Source of the DNA: Chloroflexota bacterium
GTDB taxonomy: Bacteria; Chloroflexota; Anaerolineae; Promineifilales; Promineifilaceae
Direction of reading: 5' to 3'
DNA: 64,000 nt
Assembly (NCBI GenBank): GCA_017993775.1
Contig: JAGOMA010000016.1
Span: 59,097-123,096 of the forward strand
Shown: positions 27,351-36,745 of the stretch, piece after piece
Layout: the number at the start of each line of letters is the position of its first letter
Position numbering within the stretch: position 1 is the stretch's first letter
Translations under genes and position numbers: made by a program
The notes under the pieces: model-generated
Seen by the model: the letters and a program-made list of their open reading frames with translations, nothing else
Told to the model about the DNA's origin: nothing
Database searches by the model: none

Positions 27351-28811
27351 ATGCCTCTCTTCCAAGAACTCGACCCCACCACCTTCACCGGCGGCCGCGT
27401 CACCGGCATCGAACCACGCAGTGTCGCCGCCAAAATTGGCCTGCAAGTTGGCGACGAACTGCTGGCGATCAACGACAATCGCGTCGAAGACGTCATCGAC
27501 GTGCAGTTTTATGGCGCGGAAGAAAATCTGGAACTGCTCATCCGGCGCGGCGACGAACTGCTCCTCTTCAAAGCCCAACGCCGCTACAATCAAACCCTCG
27601 GCCTACAATTTGAACATCCCACCTTCGACGTGGACATTCGCCGCTGCAACAATCTGTGCGAATTTTGTTTTGTGCTGCAAATGGCCCCCAAATTCCGCCG
27701 CACACTCTACATCAAAGACGACGACTATCGCTACTCCTTCCTGTTCGGCCACTTTGTCACCCTGACCAACCTGTCCGACCACGACTGGGAGCGGTTGGAA
27801 ACGATGCGCATGTCGCCGCTTTACGTCTCTGTCCATGTTACCGACACGGAAATGCGCCGCAAATTCCTGCGCAACGCCACTGCGCCCGACATCCTGACGC
27901 AGCTGCGCTGGCTGGCCGACCGTCACATCGAGGTGAACACCCAACTGGTCATTGTGCCGGGTTTTAACGATGGCCCCTGGCTGGAACGCTCCATCCGCGA
28001 ATTGGCCGATTTGTGGCCGGCCGTGCACTCCATCAGCGTTGTGCCGGTGGGGCTGACACGCCATCACAAATACACCATGCGCGTCCACACGCCAGAGGAA
28101 GCAGCCGCTACCCTGGCCTATGTGGAATCGCTGCAAACCATCTACCAGGAGCGGTTTGGCGTGCGATTTGTTTATCCTACCGACGAATGGTACCTGGTAA
28201 CCGGCCGGGACGTGCCGCCGTTGGCCGCCTACGACGACCAGCAGCTGCACGAAAACGGCCTGGGCATGGTCCGGCAGTTTTTGGACGATTGGACAGCGCT
28301 AAAACTGGAGATTAGAGATTGGAGATCGGCAAATGGCCCCCAATCTCCAGTCGCCAATTTTCAATCTCTCCTGCTGGCAACGGCCACCCTTTTCGCGCCT
28401 ACACTGCAAGAGAAGGCGGCGGAGTTTGCGGCGCAGACGGGGGTGCGCGTGGAGGTCTTGCCAGTGGTCAACCAGCGGCTGGGCGAGACGATTACGGTGG
28501 CCGGGTTGTTGATGGGGTTGGATGTGCTGGCGGCTTTGGAGGAGAGAACGGCCGTTTCCCCCCCAGACCTCATTGTCCTCCCCCGCGTCATGTTCGACCA
28601 CCCGGACCGCATCGCCCTGGATGACATTTCGCCGCAGGACATCGCCAATCGCCTGAACACCCCCATCGCCCTGGCCGACACGCTCGGCGACGTGTGGGAC
28701 GCGCTCATCGGCCAATCGCTGGTGGTCTACCAGCCGCAGCCCGGCAGCGCCGCCCCCCAAATCCCCCTCCGCCTCCTCCCTGACGAGGAAAATAACCGCC
28801 ACTTTTCTTAA
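27351..28811 (+). CDS. PDZ/radical SAM DUF512-family protein
   Basis: The 486 residues begin with a PDZ-like domain (GTGIEPRSVAAKIGLQVGDELLAIND type, residues about 12-60). A radical-SAM-like cluster motif follows (RRCNNLCEFCFV) and the DUF512 blocks FGHFVTLTNL, PLYVSVHVTD, NTQLVIVPGFNDG and YPTDEWYLV. The C-terminal portion contains VLPRVMFDH. An inserted palindromic repeat at 28304-28351 is translated in frame (about residues 318-340) between domains. Members are conserved in Chloroflexota, Cyanobacteria and Firmicutes with poorly defined function. Confidence 0.85.
   Translation: MPLFQELDPTTFTGGRVTGIEPRSVAAKIGLQVGDELLAINDNRVEDVIDVQFYGAEENLELLIRRGDELLLFKAQRRYNQTLGLQFEHPTFDVDIRRCNNLCEFCFVLQMAPKFRRTLYIKDDDYRYSFLFGHFVTLTNLSDHDWERLETMRMSPLYVSVHVTDTEMRRKFLRNATAPDILTQLRWLADRHIEVNTQLVIVPGFNDGPWLERSIRELADLWPAVHSISVVPVGLTRHHKYTMRVHTPEEAAATLAYVESLQTIYQERFGVRFVYPTDEWYLVTGRDVPPLAAYDDQQLHENGLGMVRQFLDDWTALKLEIRDWRSANGPQSPVANFQSLLLATATLFAPTLQEKAAEFAAQTGVRVEVLPVVNQRLGETITVAGLLMGLDVLAALEERTAVSPPDLIVLPRVMFDHPDRIALDDISPQDIANRLNTPIALADTLGDVWDALIGQSLVVYQPQPGSAAPQIPLRLLPDEENNRHFS
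28304..28351. repeat. Palindromic interspersed repeat inside a coding region
   Basis: ACTGGAGATT (28304-28313) pairs with AATCTCCAGT (28342-28351). Similar AGACTGGAGATT / CCAGTCTCCAATCTC strings occur in spacers near 29385 and 31542-31572. Here the element sits inside the DUF512 reading frame without breaking it. Confidence 0.65.
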
Positions 28812-28817
28812 AAGCAA

Positions 28818-28848
28818 GATTGGACCAATCTTGGAGATTGGTCCAATC
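28818..28848. terminator. Hairpin after the DUF512 gene, same stem as at 9731
   Basis: GATTGGACCAATCT (28818-28831) pairs with AGATTGGTCCAATC (28835-28848), a 14-bp stem with a 3-base loop, seven bases after the stop. The stem is identical to that at 9731-9762 although the flanks differ. Confidence 0.7.
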
Positions 28849-28918
28849 TACCACGCCTGTGTCGCCAATTCGCAGTTTAATGCCTGAAAATTGGTGACTG
28901 TTCAGGCTTCTCCGGCAA

Positions 28919-28976
28919 GACCCCAAGGGTTTTATACCCAAATAATCCAAACTCTCAGAAGCAAACCCTTGGGGTC
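28919..28976. repeat. CCCCAAGGGTTT inverted repeat element
   Basis: GACCCCAAGGGTTT (28919-28932) pairs with AAACCCTTGGGGTC (28963-28976). The left flank TCTCCGGCAA and the right flank TGTAT are shared with the element at 48762-48800, so this is a mobile or amplified intergenic element rather than a gene-specific terminator. The rest of 28812-29066 holds no gene that I can support. Confidence 0.7.
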
Positions 28977-29066
28977 TGTATAGTTATGAAAATTGATACG
29001 GCCGTTCCCTTCAGGTACAATCAAACCAGTGACAGTAACCTGGCAGCCAAATAAGGGAGTAATAAG

Positions 29067-29375
29067 TTGGGGGCAACTTTCGATTTTTTTGCTGCGACCG
29101 GGCAAGCTATCCTGGTTGCGCTCTGGATTCTGGCTATTGTTTGCCTGGCGGCTTTTGTAGGCTACCGTTTTTACAAAGCCACCATTTCCACCATTCAAGT
29201 AGTCAGCGAGATCGTCGTGTTGGGCATGTTCCTCACGCCGTCCACCTCTATCTGCGCCTACCTCGGCAATTTGCTGGATGCGGCCCTCTCGCTTCCCCTG
29301 GAATTGGCTTTCACGGCCGTTGGCGCGCTCTTTGGTCTTATCGTCGGCGTATACCTCTGGCTTCAGTTCCATTAA
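29067..29375 (+). CDS. Small two- to three-helix membrane protein, unknown function
   Basis: The 102-residue product starts at TTG 29067 with GGGAG nine bases upstream. Hydrophobic segments span about residues 13-35 (AILVALWILAIVCLAAFVGY), 45-62 and 75-98 (FTAVGALFGLIVGVYLWL). No family is recognised. The ACGGCCGT motif within it and the well-placed ribosome site support a real gene. It is convergent with the ABC-F gene. Confidence 0.55.
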   Translation: MGATFDFFAATGQAILVALWILAIVCLAAFVGYRFYKATISTIQVVSEIVVLGMFLTPSTSICAYLGNLLDAALSLPLELAFTAVGALFGLIVGVYLWLQFH

Positions 29376-29378
29376 GAG

Positions 29379-29418
29379 ACTAGAGACTGGAGATTGAACT
29401 CCGCCTACAGTCTCTAGT
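29379..29418. terminator. Hairpin between convergent genes
   Basis: ACTAGAGACTG (29379-29389) pairs with CAGTCTCTAGT (29408-29418), followed on the plus strand by TTCTCTCTT. It lies between the small membrane protein stop and the ABC-F stop. The arms belong to the AGACTGGAGATT repeat family. Confidence 0.6.
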
Positions 29419-29425
29419 TTCTCTC

Positions 29426-31498
<2,073 letters not shown>

Positions 31499-31530
31499 AG
31501 TAGTTGATAATTGGTAGTTGATAGTGAATC
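31499..31530. repeat. Short interspersed repeat (TAGTTGATAATTGG family)
   Basis: TAGTTGATAATTGGTAGTTGA lies directly upstream of the ABC-F start. The core ATTGGTAGTTG recurs at 24421-24431. Translated on the minus strand it yields NYQLST-like peptides that falsely lengthen reading frames. Confidence 0.55.
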
Positions 31531-31587
31531 CGAGCAATTATACCAGTCTCCAGTTTCCAGTCTCCAATCTCTGTTATACTCCCCGCC

Positions 31588-32070
31588 ATGAACGAAACTT
31601 ACCGGATACGGCCGTTTTACCCCACCGACCAATCCGCCGCACAGCAGCTCATCCTCGACGGCCTGCGCGAACATTGGGGCGTGCTGGACCCCACGCTCAA
31701 CCCTGATCTCAACGACATCATGAGCAGTTATGTGCAGGCAGGGCACGCCTTTTTTGTGGTGGAAGAAAATGGGGAATTGATTGGAACCGGCGGGCTGCTC
31801 ATAGAAGCGCCGGGCGTTGGGCGCATCGTGCGCGTGTCTGTGAGCGCAGCCTGCCGGCGGCGCGGGCTGGGGCGGGCTATCTCCGAACACCTCATCGCCG
31901 TAGCCAATGATCTTGGCTGCTACCGGCTCCTCGTCGAGACCACCGATACCTGGACGGCGGCCATCCGGCTGTACCAGGAGTGCGGCTTTACGCCCTACGC
32001 CTGGACCGATGGGGATGTGCAAATGGCCATGATCTTGGGTCAAGGCCTGGATAAGCTGACTTCTCGATAG
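31588..32070 (+). CDS. GNAT-family N-acetyltransferase
   Basis: The 160 residues follow the GNAT plan. YRIRPFYPTDQSAAQQLIL is beta1/alpha1, HAFFVVEENGELIGTGGLLIE beta3/4, and IVRVSVSAACRRRGLGRAISEHLI the acetyl-CoA loop (R-R-x-G-L-G). The late LLVETTDTWTAAIRLYQECGFTPYAW is motif B. The acceptor is unknown. It is the last gene before the convergent eCIS locus, with a 25-base gap. Confidence 0.88.
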   Translation: MNETYRIRPFYPTDQSAAQQLILDGLREHWGVLDPTLNPDLNDIMSSYVQAGHAFFVVEENGELIGTGGLLIEAPGVGRIVRVSVSAACRRRGLGRAISEHLIAVANDLGCYRLLVETTDTWTAAIRLYQECGFTPYAWTDGDVQMAMILGQGLDKLTSR

Positions 32071-32095
32071 CAAAACCTTAGGGTCTAGGGTCTGC

Positions 32096-33598
32096 TTACG
32101 TTTTGATATACGCTGTGCCAGGGTCCTTGCTCAAATCATTGGACAAGGTGTTCACAATCACCATCAACGGATCAGGTAAGGTGAAAGTGCCGGTTTCCGC
32201 GCCCAGGTGATTAAACAGGGGGAAGGTAGACAAAGTCTTTTTTGTGCTGCCGGGAATGACTCGCCCACGTGTGTACTCCGCCCCGTTTTTCCACACATAA
32301 CCATACACCCTCTCCAAAGGCGCTGAATCGCCGTCAATTGTCAGTTTGTTTTTGTTCGCAAGATCGTAGATGTGGCCGCTGCCGTTGAGGATGGATATTT
32401 TGTCGCCCACAACCGTGTAGTGGTTGTTCGCCAGAGCAGTCTGAAAATAATGGATTGTCTCGGGGCGATGGTCGGCCGTATGTTGGGTCTGGTTTGCGTG
32501 GGTGGCAATTTGCTTGATATTTGCGTTATTCGTCATGGGCAAGAAACGCCACCACACATCTTCTGCCTGCGGCTGCAAGAAATAATTCCAGCCCCTCCCG
32601 GCGCGTTCGGCATAATCTGTCGCCTTATCAGCCTGATTTTTGGCGCGCTGAATGAAGGCGGCGAAGTCATTGAACTTCCCGTTATAAGAAGGCCAACCAA
32701 CCTCAAGCTGCTGAACCACAGCCTCTATTTCTTCTTTGAAAGCTGCGTTTTCGAGTTTGGCGGCGGCCGCCTGCAATTCAATAATTTTAGGGGAGAATCT
32801 ATTCCACTGCGTGTCGATTTGTTTTTGCAAGTAAGTGATTTGCTCGCCCAAAGCGCCGGATTTCCAACCTTTTAACTCTGGTTGGCTGCGGTAAATGGCT
32901 TGCCAGCTTGTAAGCGGATCCTCCGGCGCTGATGCTTTGGGCGTTTCCGAGGGCGCGTCTGCGCTGGCCTTTGGGCTGCTTCCAGTCAGACCAACGGCCG
33001 TTGGCTTCTTTTTCTTCTTTTTTTTCTTTTTCGGGGCAGCCGCTGACTTGCCCTGGGATTCAGCGGGGGTCTTGGCCGCTTCCTGGTCTTCTTCGTCCAG
33101 GTCATCTTCTTCGGGGATGTCGTCCACGGCCGTCAACACGTCTGCTTTCAGGCGAAAAACGGGCCAGGAAAACCAGTCTTCGTCACGGCCGTGTTTCGCT
33201 TGCGCGCTGCCTGCCATGACCGGCTCGAAGCGGTCGCTGGCTTCTTCTTCATGCCATTCGTATTTACCTGATGTCGTCAATTCCCAAAACTTGGCCTGGA
33301 TCACGGGTTGGACGCCGCCAGTTCTGGTAATCGTCACAGTTTCAGGGCGAAAAAACAGGTCTTCGCCCGGTCGATCTGGTTTGGTCTGGAGCTTTTGCTG
33401 GGGCAGTATGGCTGTGATGGCCTGCCGGGTATTGTCGGGATTCTCAGGCACGTATTCCGCTGGCAGGGATTGGACCGGCGCGCGATTGGGTTCCAGATTG
33501 GTGGTTGGCAAAACTGGACGGTTGGGGGAAACGGCCGTTACCCGCTTATCCGCCTGCCCTGCCTTTTTACCCTGCTCAACAAACGCTGCGCCACCCAT
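32096..33598 (-). CDS. Putative eCIS cargo protein with poly-lysine linker, unknown C-terminal domain
   Basis: About 500 residues from ATG 33598 (GTG 33601 also possible), with AGGAGGAG eight bases upstream overlapping the previous stop. The N-terminal 130 residues are low in structure and include GGVQPVIQAKFWELTTSGKYEW, a string resembling eCIS cargo N-termini. Residues about 155-180 are acidic, followed by a run of nine Lys (about 200). The C-terminal 270 residues, starting LTSWQAIYRSQPELKGW, are mostly helical then beta-rich (VVGDKISILNGSGHIYDL). No enzyme motif is recognised. It is the third of three tandem cargo candidates. Confidence 0.65.
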   Translation of the reverse strand: MGGAAFVEQGKKAGQADKRVTAVSPNRPVLPTTNLEPNRAPVQSLPAEYVPENPDNTRQAITAILPQQKLQTKPDRPGEDLFFRPETVTITRTGGVQPVIQAKFWELTTSGKYEWHEEEASDRFEPVMAGSAQAKHGRDEDWFSWPVFRLKADVLTAVDDIPEEDDLDEEDQEAAKTPAESQGKSAAAPKKKKKKKKKPTAVGLTGSSPKASADAPSETPKASAPEDPLTSWQAIYRSQPELKGWKSGALGEQITYLQKQIDTQWNRFSPKIIELQAAAAKLENAAFKEEIEAVVQQLEVGWPSYNGKFNDFAAFIQRAKNQADKATDYAERAGRGWNYFLQPQAEDVWWRFLPMTNNANIKQIATHANQTQHTADHRPETIHYFQTALANNHYTVVGDKISILNGSGHIYDLANKNKLTIDGDSAPLERVYGYVWKNGAEYTRGRVIPGSTKKTLSTFPLFNHLGAETGTFTLPDPLMVIVNTLSNDLSKDPGTAYIKT

Positions 33599-33610
33599 CA
33601 CCCTCTCCTC

Positions 33611-35446
33611 CTACGCCGAACCGAGACGTCCCACCAGGGGGCGGTCGCCATAATCTGCGGATTCATGCTTTTTAGCCTCGCCCCAGAACGTCTGATCTTC
33701 ATTCGCCGAGAACAGATGCCGCTTAACCGGCCCGAACATACGCATATACCAATTCGGGTTCAAATCGCCAATCTGGGCGCGAACTTGCCCGGCCGTCTGG
33801 CTGACATCATTTTCCAGGGTCACGCTGTCGCTGCCGCTTTTGGCCACAACAGGGGCAAAATGGCCCATGCCGCTGCGCCCGCCTGTGCCGCCTTGCATAA
33901 TCGCCCAGGCCTCGCCCACATCCGGCACAGCCGATTCATTTACGCCATAACGCCAGCTGATCCAACCACGCATCGCTTCCCACATCTCGTTGTAGGCTGT
34001 TTTGGCTTCGCCGCTGGTATTTTCGCCCGTCACAATTTTGCGCGCCTCAACCAAAGCCGCGCCAATATCTTCGCCGACATTGATCTGCTTGTTGGCATGG
34101 TCGATGGCCCCTTCCAATTTTAAGATAATGTTACGCCGCTGCTCCAGGCGATTGGGATCGCCGGGTTCAGAGCGCAGCACGCCCAAGAAATTAGAGGTAT
34201 TGGCGCTGCAGGCATTAAACGAATGATCGCCTCTGCCCGTGCGCGCCAGGTCCTGATTGGAAATATCCGCTTTGTATAACGTTTTGTAATTTTTGCGCCA
34301 CTTGTCCCATTTGCTGTTTGGTTTGGTGCCGACCAACGTGGCGCCTCCCTGAGCAATCGTAAAAGCCGAGTCAATCTGCTGAAGGGCATTGGCGCTGTGC
34401 TGGAGAATGGCCGGCGTGGCATAAAATTCCTGGTAAGCCGTGGAGTTTGACGGCGCGCCGTCTATGTGTTTAACAGCCATGTTCCCATCGTCGGAAACGC
34501 GCAAATCGGCATTTAGGCCTTGCCAGTAATTGGCCGCTTGTTCGGCCACCGGGATTTTGGTGTAGCGTTGGATGCGGCGCTGGACGGCGCTGCCCTGCTG
34601 AATGGTGTGGGTTAGTTCGTGGGCCAGCAATTCCTGGCCGCCGGTGCTGCCGGGGTTGTATTCGCCGCTGCGAAAGAAAACATCTTGCCCGCTGGTGAAG
34701 GCGCGGGCGCTGAGCGATTTGTTCAGGCTGTCGGCCTCGCCGCCGGTGTGGATTTTGACGCCGCTGAAATCGGCGTTGAAGGCTTGTTCCATAGGCGCAC
34801 GCACGGTTTCGGCCAACGGCCGTCCGCCAGATTTAGCGCGGGTGACGGCCGTTTCCACTTCGCCGCTCAACTCGCCGCCGGTCATCATGGAATCGCCTTT
34901 GGCCTGCAGCTCTTCCTCTTCTTCCTGCCGCTGGAGCAGAGGTTTCATTTGCAGCTCGTCTTCCTCTTCCTGGCGTTGGAGAACGGCCGTCGGTTTCATT
35001 TGCAGCTCGTCCTCCTCTTCCTGGCGTTGGAGAACGGCCGTCGGTTTCATTTGCAGCTCGTCCTCCTCTTCCTGGCGTTGGAGAACGGCCGTCGGTTTCA
35101 TTTGCAGCTCGTCTTCCTCTTCCTGGCGTTGGGCAGAAGGTTCCCCGCCGGTCGTTTTGGCGGCTGACAAACTGCCCACCACCTGCCTGGCCACAGCGTC
35201 GGCTTCTTGCTCATACTTGTCGCCAACTGGTCCCAACGTCAGTTTGGCTTGAATCTGGCGGTTGGCAAGCATGCGCTGCAAGGACGATTGTGGTGTGGAC
35301 ACGGCCGTTTGCCCCAAAGTGGAGCGTGCTGAAGCGCGCTGCATAACGGGGGTGGGCAACGGCCGTTTCCCGACCTCATCTTTTGCCAACCTTCTCTTCA
35401 TCGGCGTTAACGTCGCAGTCTTTTCCTTATGAGCCAATTCAGCCAT
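33611..35446 (-). CDS. DUF4157-containing eCIS cargo protein with possible papain-like C-terminal domain
   Basis: GGAGG precedes ATG 35446; 611 residues. Near residues 55-95, SLQRMLANRQIQAKLTLG plus PVGDKYEQEADAVARQV is the classic lead-in of eCIS-associated proteins. Next comes a four- to five-fold 17-residue repeat (LQRQEEEDELQMKPTAV), then DUF4157 (about 195-290) with FSGVKIHTGGEAD and the metalloprotease-like LLAHELTHTIQQG. The C-terminal 320 residues hold NACSANTSNFLG, GMGHFAPVVA and VTLEND, which could supply a Cys-His-Asn triad of a papain-like fold (inference). DUF4157 domains mark eCIS cargo, supporting delivery by the neighbouring particle. Confidence 0.82.
   Translation of the reverse strand: MAELAHKEKTATLTPMKRRLAKDEVGKRPLPTPVMQRASARSTLGQTAVSTPQSSLQRMLANRQIQAKLTLGPVGDKYEQEADAVARQVVGSLSAAKTTGGEPSAQRQEEEDELQMKPTAVLQRQEEEDELQMKPTAVLQRQEEEDELQMKPTAVLQRQEEEDELQMKPLLQRQEEEEELQAKGDSMMTGGELSGEVETAVTRAKSGGRPLAETVRAPMEQAFNADFSGVKIHTGGEADSLNKSLSARAFTSGQDVFFRSGEYNPGSTGGQELLAHELTHTIQQGSAVQRRIQRYTKIPVAEQAANYWQGLNADLRVSDDGNMAVKHIDGAPSNSTAYQEFYATPAILQHSANALQQIDSAFTIAQGGATLVGTKPNSKWDKWRKNYKTLYKADISNQDLARTGRGDHSFNACSANTSNFLGVLRSEPGDPNRLEQRRNIILKLEGAIDHANKQINVGEDIGAALVEARKIVTGENTSGEAKTAYNEMWEAMRGWISWRYGVNESAVPDVGEAWAIMQGGTGGRSGMGHFAPVVAKSGSDSVTLENDVSQTAGQVRAQIGDLNPNWYMRMFGPVKRHLFSANEDQTFWGEAKKHESADYGDRPLVGRLGSA
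34898..35140. repeat. 51-base tandem repeat within the DUF4157 gene
   Basis: Near-identical 51-base units encode LQRQEEEDELQMKPTAV. Three copies contain ACGGCCGT in the T-A-V codons, the others are degenerate. Acidic Gln/Glu repeats of this kind are common in eCIS-associated DUF4157 proteins. Confidence 0.85.
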
Positions 35447-35470
35447 CACATCCTCCCTATAAAAACAGGT

Positions 35471-36745
35471 TTACGCCTGGTCCGTTCCAGCCTTCGCCTT
35501 ACCCGACTCGGCCGGGACAGTGCCCGATTTCAAGAAACCCTTCACGTAAAAATAACGGTTAATCAGGCCGCCAATAGACTTTGCTTTAGGAACCGGCTGC
35601 CCATGCTCTATCACATAATAATTCAACACATAACTTTCATTGTACCCATGAAAAGCCCGGCGGTTCACTTCGCTCTTCAACGGCCAATAATTATTCAACA
35701 CATCCTGACCATTAAATCCCAGGTCCATCACATGGTCACCATCCAGGTTGTAATCATCCCCAATGCAATAACCGGAGTTTTTCAGATGCGTGTTATAACT
35801 CTTCTGATTTCCCCGATCCGATTCATGGGACACTTTCTTGATCGGATTCGCTTTGGTCCAATTTATCGGCCGATTAGCCGGAGCCAGACCAAAATTAAGC
35901 CCGTTTATCATCCCGCCCCCGGGAAAGGCCAGCGTCGGCAGCCCACCCTGCGCTGAAATCGGGGTGATTGGTTTGTAGGCGTTCTCAGGCTTGTACCAAA
36001 TAATTGGGATCGGATCGTTCTGGTGGCCGGTATGGTAGGTATTGGCAATATCCGTATTGGGCGGCACAGAATGCTGCTTTTCCGCAAACATATTGTGCAT
36101 CAGGCTTTTTATCTGCATGGCCAGCGGATCGTTTTGGTTTTGCGCATGCCAGGTTTCCAGCTCTTTAAATGTGGGATCGTCCTTCGTCATTTCTTTGATC
36201 GACGATCGAATATGCGCCTGAATTTCGTCTAACGCCTGATTGATGCCCCGCTTTTCCGGCAAAGCAAGCTGCACTACCTGAAGCTGCTGGAACAATTTTT
36301 CCTGGTCGGTCACCAAATTGCGGATACGCACCACCGAAGGTTTATTTTTATTCTTGTTAAAAATAGGCACCAAACGACTGGCGATAATATCGCGTTTGCG
36401 CGCATTGACGAGATAACCTTTTTTGTACTTCATGTTCTTATGATGCTTGGATTTTTTATAACCCTTCTTTTTTGTTATATTTTTGGTGATACCTCGTTGA
36501 ATGTTTGCGCCAGCTCCTGGGGTAATCGAGGCCGCAAGCACGCCAACGGCCGTGTTCCCCAACACCGCTTGCAGCCTGACAGCATCGGCTGGAGTCAGGG
36601 TATGCGGTGCAGCTTCAGCCCGCTGCAACAACGGGAGCAAAGCAGCGCGCGCCAACGGCTGACGCGCCGCTTTGTCTACGCCCACAGCCAACCCGCTCTT
36701 AGAAGACCGATAACCAGATGCCTTACTGATGAAGCCTGTTTGCAT
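35471..36745 (-). CDS. Putative eCIS cargo nuclease (HNH/endonuclease-VII-like C-terminus)
   Basis: The 424-residue protein begins one base after the ATPase stop. The N-terminal region contains DAVRLQAVLGNTAVGVLAA, matching the 'LQ..xGN.AV..L' motif found in eCIS-associated toxins. A very basic patch follows (KKKGYKKSKHHKNMKYKKG, about 90-110). Near the C-terminus, NLDGDHVMDLGFNGQD followed by NNYWPLKSEVNRRAF resembles toxin nucleases with a DH-x(n)-N-x-WPL-x(4)-N active site; His338 would be the general base. The C-terminal two-thirds is AT-rich relative to its neighbours. A DNA- or RNA-cleaving effector is my inference. Confidence 0.7.
   Translation of the reverse strand: MQTGFISKASGYRSSKSGLAVGVDKAARQPLARAALLPLLQRAEAAPHTLTPADAVRLQAVLGNTAVGVLAASITPGAGANIQRGITKNITKKKGYKKSKHHKNMKYKKGYLVNARKRDIIASRLVPIFNKNKNKPSVVRIRNLVTDQEKLFQQLQVVQLALPEKRGINQALDEIQAHIRSSIKEMTKDDPTFKELETWHAQNQNDPLAMQIKSLMHNMFAEKQHSVPPNTDIANTYHTGHQNDPIPIIWYKPENAYKPITPISAQGGLPTLAFPGGGMINGLNFGLAPANRPINWTKANPIKKVSHESDRGNQKSYNTHLKNSGYCIGDDYNLDGDHVMDLGFNGQDVLNNYWPLKSEVNRRAFHGYNESYVLNYYVIEHGQPVPKAKSIGGLINRYFYVKGFLKSGTVPAESGKAKAGTDQA

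Noticed and set aside
31499..31537. N-terminal extension of the ABC-F protein (INYQLST)
   Set aside because: Derived from an interspersed spacer repeat; the ATG at 31498 matches the family N-terminus.
34600..34640. DUF4157 HELTH motif as a definite active protease
   Set aside because: The motif is typical of the eCIS-associated domain, but the other metal ligands and activity cannot be shown from sequence alone, so it is described only as metalloprotease-like.
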